Origin: Candidatus Obscuribacterales bacterium
GTDB taxonomy: Bacteria; Cyanobacteriota; Vampirovibrionia; Obscuribacterales; Obscuribacteraceae
Length of the DNA: 64,000 bases
Assembly: GCA_021732025.1 (NCBI GenBank)
Contig: JAKFVU010000084.1
Location: forward strand, 1-64,000
Direction: 5' to 3'
Position 1 is the first letter of the stretch, and each line of letters begins with the position of its first letter. The translations under genes were made by a program, and so were the position numbers. This document shows positions 17,974 through 27,190 of this stretch, piece after piece. The notes under the pieces were generated by a model, which searched no databases, had not been told where the DNA came from, and saw nothing but the letters and a program-made list of their open reading frames with translations.

Positions 17974-20025
17974 TTAGCCTGAGTAGTCTTGACCAAGATC
18001 TAGAAAATCTTCCATCTTGTGTGATTCAAGAGTAGGCAGGGTGCGAATCAATTTCATTGGTGGCAAGCATTCGATGATCTTGCGACCATAGTATTTTTTG
18101 CTCAAACGCGAGTCGAGAATGGCCACAAGGCCTCTATCTTTCTTGGTGCGAATCAAGCGACCCACCCCTTGCTTCAAGCGCATAGTGGCATGAGGTAGAG
18201 CCAAATCGTTGAACCAGCTTCGATCGGTATCTTCTTTCATTTGCTCACAACGAGCCTCGTAAACAGGGTCGTCGGGCACCTGAAAAGGAATGCGATCTAT
18301 GATCACGCAACTGAGCTGTTCGCCATCAATGCTGACACCTTCCCAAAAGCTTGAGGTGCCAAAGAGTACAGCATGGGGTGTGGCTTTAAACCATTCCACA
18401 AGCTTCTGCCTTGGCATATCACCTTGCTTACGCGATTCGTACGGCATGCGCGGTGCCAGCGCTTGATAGGCATTGTTGAGAGCAGCACGGCTTGTGAAAA
18501 GCACAAAGGCTCGGCCTTCTGTCAATTCGATAATGCGTTCAATTTCAATCAAGGCACTCTGAAAGAAATCAGAATGGTTAGGCTCAGGCATGTTGGGCGG
18601 CAAGTAAAGCAAAGCTTGATTTTCAAAATCGAACGGGCTTGGCACTTGATCTTGAATAACGTAGCGATCAACACCAATTGATCGTTTGAAAAATTCAAAT
18701 GGATCTTCGCCTGCAGTAGCAAGAGTTGCCGACATCCAGACCGAGGTTTCTAAGCCGCCTTTGTTAATGAGCAGATCAGAAATGAAATGCGAAGGATCGA
18801 GTGGAGCCGCCACCACTTCGATTTTAACTTCTTGCCTTTCTGTGCGCTCTAACCACATGACCCATTCAGCACTAGGAGCCGCTATTAGCTCTAGGCAAGC
18901 ACAGTATCCGGAGATGGTGCTAATGATACTTTTGGCTTTTAGTTGAGCCTTCTCTCTCAAGAGATCAACGTCAAGAATATGTTCGAAGGTCTGATTTTCT
19001 AACCAATCACGCAAGGTCTTGAGAGCAAATATGAGCTCAACAGCGCCTTCAACAGGCTGACGCAAGCGCATTCTAGCCGAGCGTGCCATCATATTCAGTC
19101 GCACAAAAAGCTGCCCTGAGAGATGCTCGATATCGTTTATCAGATTTCCTGGTGGATTAAGGCGCTTCACCGCTTTACCCAAAAGAATTCGAATGCCGCG
19201 ATTGCTTATAGAGCGACTAAAAGCATCGGTAGCAATATCAGGTAAATGATGAGCCTCATCAACAATTAAAAGTTGATAGGGCGGCAAGATGCTACCACCA
19301 GAAGCTGCATCAGCTAAAAGCAGGGCATGGTTGACCACGAGAATATCGGCTTTCTCAGCACGTTTTCTCGCCTCGAAATAAAAGCAACTGCCAAAGCTGG
19401 GGCATTTATTGCGCAGACAGTCGTCAGAATCAGAATTGATTTCGCCCCAAATATCATATGGTGGTACAAAATCTAATTCCGAGACGTCTCCGTTCTCAGT
19501 ATTGTTCACCCAATCAACAAAATCATCGTCAATATGCTGCTCAAGGACATGATCACGAAAGCGTCGCATGCCTAAGTAATTTCCCCGCCCCTTTAGTAAA
19601 GCGGCATTAATCTCAAAGGGAAAAATCTCCTTGAGAATGGGGATGTCTTTATTCATGTACTGCTCTTGCAGAGCGATGGTGGCAGTAGAAACAACTACTT
19701 TCTTACCAGCCAGAAAGGCTGGTATTAGTGCGGCAAAACTCTTTCCAACACCAGTTCCGGCTTCGAATATTCCAGTCTTCTTAGTGTTAAAAGCACGCTC
19801 AATATGATGAGCGAGATCAAGTTGCGGTTCCCTAACTTCGTAGCCATCGAGGCTTTCAGCCAACATCTCAAAAATGCGTTCAACGGTGTAGTCGCCTCTA
19901 GTTTCAGGCGACAATGGTTTCTTCTCTGGTCTCGTCGGTGACGACTTGCCAGAAAGTGACGTAGCTGAAGATGAGCCGTTAGTGGTTTCGGCAGGCACAA
20001 GCTTTATCTGAGAATGAGTATTCAA
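17974..20025 (-). CDS. dinG: DinG/XPD-type ATP-dependent DNA helicase
   Basis: The product has 683 residues and is an SF2 helicase of the DinG family. Walker A is AGTGVGKS (residues 89-96), followed by VVSTATIALQEQYM. The DEAH box is LLIVDEAHH (256-259). Late motifs are FGTSSFWEGVSIDGEQLSCV and RLKQGVGRLIRTKKDRG. Three of the four expected Fe-S cluster cysteines are present (C203, C208, C214). The first ligand, normally a Cys in a KGRxNYLC motif, is Gly152 in KGRGNYLG. DinG helicases unwind DNA with 5'-3' polarity and act on repair and R-loop structures; cluster loading here is questionable. The only start upstream of the conserved N-terminus is TTG at 20025, or GTG nine codons later, with no clear ribosome site. 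Confidence 0.9.
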   Translation of the reverse strand: MNTHSQIKLVPAETTNGSSSATSLSGKSSPTRPEKKPLSPETRGDYTVERIFEMLAESLDGYEVREPQLDLAHHIERAFNTKKTGIFEAGTGVGKSFAALIPAFLAGKKVVVSTATIALQEQYMNKDIPILKEIFPFEINAALLKGRGNYLGMRRFRDHVLEQHIDDDFVDWVNNTENGDVSELDFVPPYDIWGEINSDSDDCLRNKCPSFGSCFYFEARKRAEKADILVVNHALLLADAASGGSILPPYQLLIVDEAHHLPDIATDAFSRSISNRGIRILLGKAVKRLNPPGNLINDIEHLSGQLFVRLNMMARSARMRLRQPVEGAVELIFALKTLRDWLENQTFEHILDVDLLREKAQLKAKSIISTISGYCACLELIAAPSAEWVMWLERTERQEVKIEVVAAPLDPSHFISDLLINKGGLETSVWMSATLATAGEDPFEFFKRSIGVDRYVIQDQVPSPFDFENQALLYLPPNMPEPNHSDFFQSALIEIERIIELTEGRAFVLFTSRAALNNAYQALAPRMPYESRKQGDMPRQKLVEWFKATPHAVLFGTSSFWEGVSIDGEQLSCVIIDRIPFQVPDDPVYEARCEQMKEDTDRSWFNDLALPHATMRLKQGVGRLIRTKKDRGLVAILDSRLSKKYYGRKIIECLPPMKLIRTLPTLESHKMEDFLDLGQDYSG

Positions 20026-20079
20026 CTGATGCTGAGTGTCACGCGTTGGAAGTTACGCATTACTTTTAGGCATCAAGTA

Positions 20080-20811
20080 TTAGTGTACTTGAGCAGCAGC
20101 AGTTGCAGCAACCTGCGATTGAGCTTGTACTTGAGAAGTTGATTGGTAGTTAGGTAGAGTGATTTTTTGTCCAAGGCTTAAGAAGTTTGCGTTCTTAAGA
20201 CCGTTAGCCCGGCAAATTTCGTCGAGCAAACGAGGACTGACACGCTTGTATTCGCGTAAAGCGATAGCAGCAAGAGTGTCACCAGTTTGAATTTCAACAC
20301 TTGTATGGGCTGGCACTAAAAGCGAATTAGGATCGCTACCACTTGGCACCACCGCTACAGTCTGACCTGCTGGAGCAGCTGCCTGAGTACCAGCAGTAGC
20401 AACAGCAACCTTGCTAGCTTGAGGATTGTTGGCAATCATTCCTGATACGGAAGAGTAGCCCCAAATTCCTATCATAGATAGGAAGGCACCAGCCATGAAG
20501 CCCATGCTCAAGTAGAAACTAGGTGTGCGCTTTGGTGAATGCAAAAAGTCTTGATGCACACCAGGCCAGAGAGCTTCAAGCTCATCAGACTTAGGGGTTT
20601 CAACTTCAGTTGTGATTCGTGCGAAAGAACCGGTGTCTCGCTGAGACTGCCAGTCAGATGTAGAAGCAGTACGTTGAGCTTCTCTCTCCGCTAATGACCT
20701 GGTGGAAATTGAAACAAATGCATCCCGCGAACTGACATCGCTGTCACGTACGTATTCGGGAAGACCTTCCATTTCCAGTTTTTCTTGATCGTAGTTGAGC
20801 ACTATTGTCAT
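20080..20811 (-). CDS. Single-pass membrane LysM protein
   Basis: The product has 243 residues. The N-terminal cytoplasmic part (1-95) is polar. One membrane segment lies at about 97-120 (FYLSMGFMAGAFLSMIGIWG). An Ala/Thr/Pro-rich linker leads to a C-terminal LysM at about 167-222 (VEIQTGDTLAAIALREYKR ... LKNANFLSLGQKITLP). The topology suggests an inner-membrane anchor with the glycan-binding module outside, a common layout for wall-associated or division-linked proteins. It lies 54 bases upstream of the helicase start in the same direction. The ATG at 20811 is preceded by a short GAG. No enzyme domain is visible. Confidence 0.85.
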   Translation of the reverse strand: MTIVLNYDQEKLEMEGLPEYVRDSDVSSRDAFVSISTRSLAEREAQRTASTSDWQSQRDTGSFARITTEVETPKSDELEALWPGVHQDFLHSPKRTPSFYLSMGFMAGAFLSMIGIWGYSSVSGMIANNPQASKVAVATAGTQAAAPAGQTVAVVPSGSDPNSLLVPAHTSVEIQTGDTLAAIALREYKRVSPRLLDEICRANGLKNANFLSLGQKITLPNYQSTSQVQAQSQVAATAAAQVH

Positions 20812-21266
20812 CTCTTACAACGCCACTGGGGTAACCATGGCTGCATAGTATCCAACTTGTCACTAGAAAGTCAATTTTCTCAGCGGCTGCTCAAGAACCA
20901 AACAGAGCTAGCTTTTGAGCCCTATTGTAAAATCACCAAAGTGCCCAAAAACAGGCAAGACGCAGCATTTGAGCCAATTGCATTAAATAAATGACAACCT
21001 CCCCGAAGTTTACATTGCTCGCTGAATTAAGGTCACTAGCCACTCTTAAGACTAATACAGTTAATTTGCCAAAGTTTTCAAGCAATCACGGCAAAACGGC
21101 ACCGCTTGACGACCTCGACCGATCACGTCACTCAGATAAGCTACAAACAGTGCAATAGATATAGAACAAGAAGTGCCTTCGTTAGCGGCTGTTAATGATT
21201 TACAATCGCCACCGCTTGACATGCGATCTTTTCTCAGATTAGTAGCTGCTCATATCAAACTATTTT
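20812..21266. other. 455-base gap without a convincing gene
   Basis: Both neighbours are on the minus strand, so this region should hold the promoter of the LysM membrane gene and the end of the M16 transcript. ACCGCTTGAC occurs twice, near 21104 and 21212. A CAAACTA/TAGTTTG hairpin with a T-loop (21256-21274) overlaps the M16 stop codon and could be a weak terminator. Short ORFs here show no recognisable protein features. Confidence 0.4.
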
Positions 21267-24200
21267 TTAGTTTGCCCCAGGAGCGCCACCTGATTCGGTA
21301 CCACCTTCGTCTTGCCTCAAACCGTGCACTTGACCAATTGCTTGTTTGGTACCAGCAACAACAACCGTGGCACGGTCTGGTTTAAAGGTGGTGCGAACAA
21401 AGCGATTGAGGCTATCCAGAGTGGAAGAACGAATGCCCTGCTGCAAGAGAGGTAGCGGATCGCAGGCACCATCCAGTACTACCGATTCTAGAATTGAGTG
21501 CGCTGCCAGTTGGCTATTGGCCATCCAACGCACTGGCAATGCCCCACTCAGGTAGAGCCGAACTTCAGAATATTCCTCTGCCGTTAGACCAGCCTTGCCA
21601 AATTTCTTTAACTCAGTCTGAATTGTACGCACAGCAACTGGCATCAAATTCGATACCAATGGCATATCGATTGACCATACCGTGGTACCAGGCAACGACT
21701 CAACATCTGAAGCCAAGTCTTCCAAGCTAACACTACTAGACAAGCCTAATTCACCCGAAATCTTCTGAGCGAAACGCGAGAAGATTGGGTGGCTTGTGAG
21801 GGCGCAATCACTTAAAAGAAGTAATGGAAAATCAGGACGACCCAGGCCTGTATCAACTAAGCGACCAATCGTCACCATCGTATCTTGGCGTTTATCAATG
21901 GTCATTGACGACTTGAGCATGCGTCTAGGGTTAGCTTGCACCAATACTTTTTTAGCGGTGCTTTTGCCGCTCCACGAGCCAAAATTGCGTTCGGCTAAAT
22001 CTACCGCCTGAGCAAGGGTAATGTCGCCAACGAAGACAATTGTAGTGGCATCTGGTCTAATCGCCTGCGAGTGAAAATCAAGTACATCGCTAGCTTTAAG
22101 TGCACCAACAAAGTGCGCTTTGTCCATTGGCTCGAGGGGATAGAAACTAGTATTGGGGGCAATTAAGCCTTGCATCAATGCTCTCTTCACCCGGGCTTTT
22201 ACGGTGTCTTCAGTATGCTTAACCCGCTCAACCACAACCTGCTTGGCGTGTTCTACATCTGCATCTTTGGTGAGCGGATCATGCAGCTGGCTGGCCAAAA
22301 TACCAAGCAACGTGCCAGTATCACGGGACAGGCAACGAGTTTGAAAACTAATCCACTGTGGACCAGAGTCAAAACGTACCATTGCATTTGGTGCCACACC
22401 TAATTCATCCTGAACGGTCACAGCCAACTGCCGACTGTACTTAGGTGAACCGTCTGCCATAGCCTGAGCTAGTACTGCCGACACTCCCCGTTTGCCAACA
22501 GGCTCATAGGCCTCACCTGCCTTAACAGCACCAATAATCTGTACTGCCGGGCTAAGCTTGGTTTCCAATACGGCCAAAGTCATGCCATTTTTAAGCACAG
22601 CCTTCTTTATATTAGGATTAGCGACTATTGCTGGCAGAGGCACCTTCACAGGCACCGGAGCATTTGGCGTAGCAGCATTCGGTGTACCAGCATTCGGTGT
22701 ACCAGTAACTGGCGCTGAGCTTGCCGCTCCAGAATTAGGCGTTGAGCCGGCGCCAGAGTTCGAACTTTGGGCAAGGTGAAGTGGTCGTCCACCCAACTTA
22801 GTGAGGTCGCCTATGGTCTCATCGTCACCCTTGTAGGCACAGCCATTTAGGCCAAAAGGAAGTCTGGGCTGCGTCCAAGCGGTCTTATGATGGGCGCTGT
22901 GCTTGCCTGGCTTTTTGTTTTTATCTTTGTCTGATTTATCTGAAGAGTCTGATTTATTAGACTTATTAGACTTATTTGACTTGTCTGACCCTGACTTACT
23001 CTTGCTTGAATCTTTTTTCGACGTATCCTTTTTGCCAGCATCTTTCTTAGAGTCTTTTTTAGAATCTGATTTAGTGTCAGCTTTAGCGTCTTTAGAATCG
23101 CTGTCTTTAGCGTCTTTAGAGTCTTTACTATCTTTGGCATCTTTGCCGCTGGCGTCTTTCTTCACTGGGGCAGGCTTATTAGCAGCACCAGACAATACCC
23201 CCAGCACACGGTTTTCTTGATTGAAATAACGCTTCGCTACACGCTGTATATCAGCAGCAGAGACCGCCCGCACTTTGTTAAACCAAGCAAAAGCAGACGG
23301 CCAAGAGTCAATACTTTCAGCATAGGCTAGATGGAAAGCAGTGCGATAAGGACCGTCGCGCTCAGCCAAAACATGAAACTCAGCGTGATTGCGGGCGCGC
23401 TTTAGTTCAGCTTCAGGCACTGGAGTGTTGCGCAATTGCTCCAACACTGACTGACAAGACTCAATAACTTTCTGCGAATTGGTTCCTGGTGTTGACACCA
23501 GATTGATACTAAATAGACCGGGATCGCGCTTAGCTTCGAAAGTGCAGCGCACGTTGCTGCAGATCTTTGTATCGACAAGCTTAGTCTTGAGCCGACCGCT
23601 AACACCCGATACCAAAAGTTTCTCTAAAACAGCCAACGGAGCGGCATCAGCATCTTGAATGTTGGCAGAGTGGTAGGCCATAGCCACCACATCTGAGTTA
23701 CCAGCGTACTTCATATATACGCGGCGCTCTGCTCTCTGTGCTGGCTCAACGACCCGCACCGAACGCGGTGGCTCAGCTTTTGGGATAGCACCAAAATATT
23801 TTTCTACCTGCGCAGCCTGAGCTTTAGCATCAAAATCACCGACAATTACCAAAGTGGCATTGGCCGGTTGATAATAATCGCGGTAATGTCGCTTCACATC
23901 ATCAAGAGTGAGCTTCTGCACATCGTTGCGCCAACCAATGGTCGGATTCTTATAAGGATGCAATTGAAATGCTGCGGAGCGAACTTCCTTATTAAGCAGA
24001 TTGGCAGCATCTTTTGCTTCGGTGTCCAATTCTTTTTCAATACGCTTGATCTCAGCTTGCACATCCTCAGCAGTAAAAGTAGCTGCGTGCATACGATCTG
24101 CTTCGATGCGAAGCGCAATTGGCAATTTAGCAGGGCTAAGCGTTTCGAAGAAAACAGTAAAATCATCACTAGTAAAGCCGTTAAACATGCCGCCATTGCG

Positions 24201-24545
24201 AGCAATAGTGGCAGCCAACTCACCTTTTCTGAAGCGCCCTACCTTCTCAAAGAGCAAATGTTCAACCAAGTGGCTCAAACCCGTTTCGCCCAAATTCTCA
24301 TTGCGCGAACCAACCCGGTAGACAACCATGCTGGTGACCACAGGGAAAGAATGCTCTTCTAGCAAGAGTACCTTGAGACCATTGGCGAGAAGCATCTCCT
24401 GCACGCCGTTCTCTTTAGCAGTTAGTGTATAGCCAGTAGCGGCTGCTGCAACGCCTGAAGAATCTGGAGATAAAGGAAAGCCACAAACTGATGACAGAAG
24501 AAGCCCAGTTGTTGCCAAGAAGACCTGTATTTTCTTTCCGAACAT
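21267..24545 (-). CDS. Secreted two-domain M16 (pitrilysin/insulinase) zinc peptidase
   Basis: About 1,092 residues from ATG at 24545; an in-frame TTG at 24575 adds ten. A signal peptide follows (KKIQVFLATTGLLLSSVCG). The first M16 domain carries the inverted zinc motif HLVEH (102-106 counted from TTG), with the third ligand Glu near 180 (IKRIEKELDTE). A Lys/Asp/Ser low-complexity linker of about 95 residues, made of DSKDAKDSK- and SNKSNKSN-type repeats, and an Ala/Pro/Asn stretch separate it from a second M16 domain. The second domain lacks the HxxEH motif, as is normal for the inactive partner half. The family degrades peptides inside a clam-shell formed by the two halves; periplasmic action is inferred. 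A 12-base tandem repeat (ATTAAGCAARTC twice) abuts the ATG. Confidence 0.9.
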   Translation of the reverse strand: MFGKKIQVFLATTGLLLSSVCGFPLSPDSSGVAAAATGYTLTAKENGVQEMLLANGLKVLLLEEHSFPVVTSMVVYRVGSRNENLGETGLSHLVEHLLFEKVGRFRKGELAATIARNGGMFNGFTSDDFTVFFETLSPAKLPIALRIEADRMHAATFTAEDVQAEIKRIEKELDTEAKDAANLLNKEVRSAAFQLHPYKNPTIGWRNDVQKLTLDDVKRHYRDYYQPANATLVIVGDFDAKAQAAQVEKYFGAIPKAEPPRSVRVVEPAQRAERRVYMKYAGNSDVVAMAYHSANIQDADAAPLAVLEKLLVSGVSGRLKTKLVDTKICSNVRCTFEAKRDPGLFSINLVSTPGTNSQKVIESCQSVLEQLRNTPVPEAELKRARNHAEFHVLAERDGPYRTAFHLAYAESIDSWPSAFAWFNKVRAVSAADIQRVAKRYFNQENRVLGVLSGAANKPAPVKKDASGKDAKDSKDSKDAKDSDSKDAKADTKSDSKKDSKKDAGKKDTSKKDSSKSKSGSDKSNKSNKSNKSDSSDKSDKDKNKKPGKHSAHHKTAWTQPRLPFGLNGCAYKGDDETIGDLTKLGGRPLHLAQSSNSGAGSTPNSGAASSAPVTGTPNAGTPNAATPNAPVPVKVPLPAIVANPNIKKAVLKNGMTLAVLETKLSPAVQIIGAVKAGEAYEPVGKRGVSAVLAQAMADGSPKYSRQLAVTVQDELGVAPNAMVRFDSGPQWISFQTRCLSRDTGTLLGILASQLHDPLTKDADVEHAKQVVVERVKHTEDTVKARVKRALMQGLIAPNTSFYPLEPMDKAHFVGALKASDVLDFHSQAIRPDATTIVFVGDITLAQAVDLAERNFGSWSGKSTAKKVLVQANPRRMLKSSMTIDKRQDTMVTIGRLVDTGLGRPDFPLLLLSDCALTSHPIFSRFAQKISGELGLSSSVSLEDLASDVESLPGTTVWSIDMPLVSNLMPVAVRTIQTELKKFGKAGLTAEEYSEVRLYLSGALPVRWMANSQLAAHSILESVVLDGACDPLPLLQQGIRSSTLDSLNRFVRTTFKPDRATVVVAGTKQAIGQVHGLRQDEGGTESGGAPGAN

Positions 24546-24771
24546 GATTTGCTTAATGACTTGCTTAATGCTCAACTTCTACAACTTTCCCGTTGACAAT
24601 GCCAGATATGGCCCCAGAGCTAATTAGCTACAACGCCCAGAGAGCAGGTCAAAGTTACCACAGTCGTGATTAAGTCTCATGAGGCATTACTCAAAGGTAG
24701 CGTAGCAAACCTAATCTATTGCTACAATTTCTCAATAAGCCTCTTAGATACCGTCGCTGACGGTTGCACCT

Positions 24772-26859
24772 ATGTCTTCGCCTGCAAAAATGACACCAAG
24801 CAATACCTCCCACGATCGGGGGCAGAGCAATGGCGCGTCTCAGGGCAATAGTCAAAAGATTCAAAGCATAGTACTGGCTGGCAATCCGAATGTGGGAAAG
24901 TCAGTCATCTTCAACGCCCTTACAGGTTCAGACGCTGATGTCTCTAACTATCCTGGCACAACCATCGACATTGCCCGTGGCCACTTGGGCACCGACGAAC
25001 TAGCTGATACTCCCGGCATCTACGGTGTCTCAAGCTTCAACGATGAAGAGCGCGCCGCTCGTAAAATGATATTGGCTGCCGATATTGTCATCAATGTAGT
25101 ATCTGCCATCACCTTAGAGCGCGATCTATTTCTCACAGTTCAACTTGTAGAAATGGGCAAGCCCCTGATTTTAGTTATAAATCAATGGGATGAGGCAAAG
25201 CACCGCGGTATTACCATCGATTTGAACAGACTCAGTGAAGAGTTTGGCGTTGAAGTATTGACCTGCGTAGCAGTAAAAGATGAAGGCATTGAAGAAATCA
25301 AAGCTGCTGTGGCAAAAGCACGACAGGGCAAAATTAGACCAGAACTATTAGAGTTGATTGAGCCGATTATCAGCCAATCAACACCCACAGTAGAAATTAC
25401 ACAAGCTATGGCTGTTTTAATTGTAGAAGGTGACGAACCTACAGCCACTGCCTGCGGTGTGACCGTGACCAGTCATAGGGCTGAGATTTACAGCTTCAGA
25501 CGCAAGTTTGTCAACGATTTGGTCGAGGTGGCAGTCGTTCAGAGTGGTTCTACCAGGTCATTTTCGAACAAACTTGGAAAACTTTTACTGCACCCAGTTT
25601 GGGGTTCAGCAATATCGTTTGCTGTTTGCTATTTGATCTTTTATCAAATGCTGGGCGTCTGGATTGCTGGCAATTTGGTCGACTTCACCGAAAAGCAAAC
25701 GATGAAGGTTTACTATGAGCCCAACATTCGAAGATTGGCAGCTAATGTCTTTCCCAACACTATCAAAATAGGCGATAGAAAATTTGATTTTCCTCAAGGA
25801 ACTGCCAAAGACCAAACTTTGAGCAATGAGCTAGATCAAGCAATCAATGCCAAAACTGTCCCAGCCGATGAAATCGAATTCAATTTTTGGTCATACCACA
25901 ACATTCTCGGGGCGCTCGGCAATATATTTGTGGGTGAATATGGCCTTGCCACGCTCACTGTGACTTACTTAATCGGGCTACTTATGCCTCTAGTTATCGG
26001 CTTTTATCTCGGTTTGTCATTACTTGAAGACTCTGGATATTTGCCACGCTTAGCAGTGCTAGTAGACCGCATGATGAATAAAATTGGCCTCAATGGCCGT
26101 GCCATCATTCCACTTATTTTGGGCCTTGGCTGCGTCACCATGGCCACAATCACTACTCGTTTGCTGACTACACGCAGAGAAAAAATTATCGCCACAGCAC
26201 TACTCGGAGTGGCAATTCCTTGCTCTGCTCAATTAGGTGTAGTCTCTGGAACATTAGCAAGAGCTGGTGGTGGAGCCGCCTGGGCAGTCTACCTTTTTGT
26301 CGTCATAGGCATACTTGCCATCACTGGTGTGCTACTCAACATGGTGCTGCCAGGAAAATCACAAGGTCTTATGATTGACCTTCCGCCAATGCGTCTGCCA
26401 CGCCTAGACAATGTACTGCGCAAAACATGGAAGAAATCCTGGAATTTTCTAGTTGACGCCACACCAATGTTTTTCCTCGCTGGCTTTGTCGTCACCTTAG
26501 CCCAAATGATCGGTTTACTCGATTTGATTATCAAGGTGTTGCAACCGATAGTCGTCAACTGGCTAAATCTACCTAACGACCCTCGCATACCGACAACCTT
26601 CATTCTCGGCATCGTGCGGCGCGATTTTGCCTCGTTTGGCCTCGCCGATGTGGCACTGACGCCGGTTCAAGCCGTCACTGCCATGATTGTGATTACTCTC
26701 TTTGTGCCTTGTATCGCCACAGTGGGCGTTATGATCAAAGAGCGTGGCATGAAAATCGCTCTCTCAATCTGGTTTGGCTCATGGGCTGCCGCCTTTGCCA
26801 TTGGTGGAGTTTTGGCCCGCATCTTGCCCTATGTCTTCAACCCCTTGGGCATTAAGTAA
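24772..26859 (+). CDS. feoB: FeoB-like ferrous iron transporter, atypical
   Basis: The product has 695 residues. The N-terminal G domain has G1 GNPNVGKS (37-44), G2 NYPGTT, G3 DTPG (79-82) and NQWD as G4. The membrane part contains a gate/core region IPLILGLGCVTMATITTRLL and, later, GVAIPCSAQLGVVSGTLA. Classical FeoB has GFGCNVPAIMATR and PCSARLPVY at these places, so the Asn-Val-Pro of the first motif and part of the second are replaced. The family moves Fe2+ across the inner membrane using GTP-dependent gating. No feoA or feoC gene is adjacent and I found no clear Fur box. It may transport another divalent metal. The start could be ATG at 24772 or 24790. Confidence 0.85.
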   Translation: MSSPAKMTPSNTSHDRGQSNGASQGNSQKIQSIVLAGNPNVGKSVIFNALTGSDADVSNYPGTTIDIARGHLGTDELADTPGIYGVSSFNDEERAARKMILAADIVINVVSAITLERDLFLTVQLVEMGKPLILVINQWDEAKHRGITIDLNRLSEEFGVEVLTCVAVKDEGIEEIKAAVAKARQGKIRPELLELIEPIISQSTPTVEITQAMAVLIVEGDEPTATACGVTVTSHRAEIYSFRRKFVNDLVEVAVVQSGSTRSFSNKLGKLLLHPVWGSAISFAVCYLIFYQMLGVWIAGNLVDFTEKQTMKVYYEPNIRRLAANVFPNTIKIGDRKFDFPQGTAKDQTLSNELDQAINAKTVPADEIEFNFWSYHNILGALGNIFVGEYGLATLTVTYLIGLLMPLVIGFYLGLSLLEDSGYLPRLAVLVDRMMNKIGLNGRAIIPLILGLGCVTMATITTRLLTTRREKIIATALLGVAIPCSAQLGVVSGTLARAGGGAAWAVYLFVVIGILAITGVLLNMVLPGKSQGLMIDLPPMRLPRLDNVLRKTWKKSWNFLVDATPMFFLAGFVVTLAQMIGLLDLIIKVLQPIVVNWLNLPNDPRIPTTFILGIVRRDFASFGLADVALTPVQAVTAMIVITLFVPCIATVGVMIKERGMKIALSIWFGSWAAAFAIGGVLARILPYVFNPLGIK

Positions 26860-26910
26860 GAAATAGGCCGCCAATTGGCCTTTAGAAGAGATTGGTTACA
26901 AAATATTTGT

Positions 26911-26940
26911 GCCGCCGATAGCTGATGAGCCTATGGCGGC
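26911..26940 (+). terminator. GC-rich hairpin after feoB, before tRNA-His
   Basis: GCCGCC-G-ATAG (26911-26921) can pair with CTATGGCGGC (26931-26940), ten pairs with one bulged G and a 9-base loop. No T-run follows. It may end the feoB transcript or be a structured leader; its position 50 bases after the feoB stop favours the first. Confidence 0.35.
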
Positions 26941-26970
26941 GGACATGTTAGTATAAAAACTGCACGATAT

Positions 26971-27047
26971 GGCAGGTGTCGCCAAGTGGTTAAGGCTCCG
27001 GTTTGTGGTATCGGCATTCGCGGGTTCAACTCCCGTCATCTGCCCCA
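26971..27047 (+). tRNA. tRNA-His (GTG anticodon)
   Basis: Cloverleaf read directly from the sequence. Acceptor stem GCAGGTG/CATCTGC; D stem GCC/GGC; anticodon stem CCGGT/ATCGG with loop TTGTGGT giving anticodon GTG. The variable loop is CATTC; the T stem is GCGGG/CCCGT with loop TTCAACT. The extra 5' G (26971) that marks tRNA-His is encoded and pairs with C73 (27044). CCA is encoded at 27045-27047. A TATAAA box lies at 26952-26957, without a recognisable -35. Confidence 0.95.
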
Positions 27048-27053
27048 TATTAA

Positions 27054-27100
27054 GTGCCAAAAAGCTCCAACCCGGTAAATGGGTTGGAGCTTTTTGGCAC
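27054..27100 (+). terminator. Strong hairpin terminator after tRNA-His, probably bidirectional
   Basis: A perfect 20-base inverted repeat (27054-27073 and 27081-27100; inner part GCTCCAACCC/GGGTTGGAGC) with the loop GGTAAAT. The arms contain AAAAA and TTTTT, so it can work on both strands: for the tRNA on plus and for the secreted-protein gene at 27191-27913 on minus. Confidence 0.9.
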
Positions 27101-27190
27101 TCAGGAATTTTAATTGTCAATGACCATGCTATTTGCAAAATACTTGAGTACTCAACAATATCTTTTCTAAAGAGAGTTACCTTGCAGCTT

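Noticed and set aside
20785-20994. Plus-strand ORF in the gap before the M16 gene
   Set aside because: It starts inside the LysM gene on the opposite strand and has no recognisable protein features.
21218-21246. TTGACA followed 17 bases later by TTAGTA on the plus strand
   Set aside because: The -10 is poor and no plus-strand gene follows; the next gene is convergent.
24666-24851. Small plus-strand ORF before feoB, considered as feoA
   Set aside because: No SH3-like FeoA features; it overlaps the feoB start in another frame.
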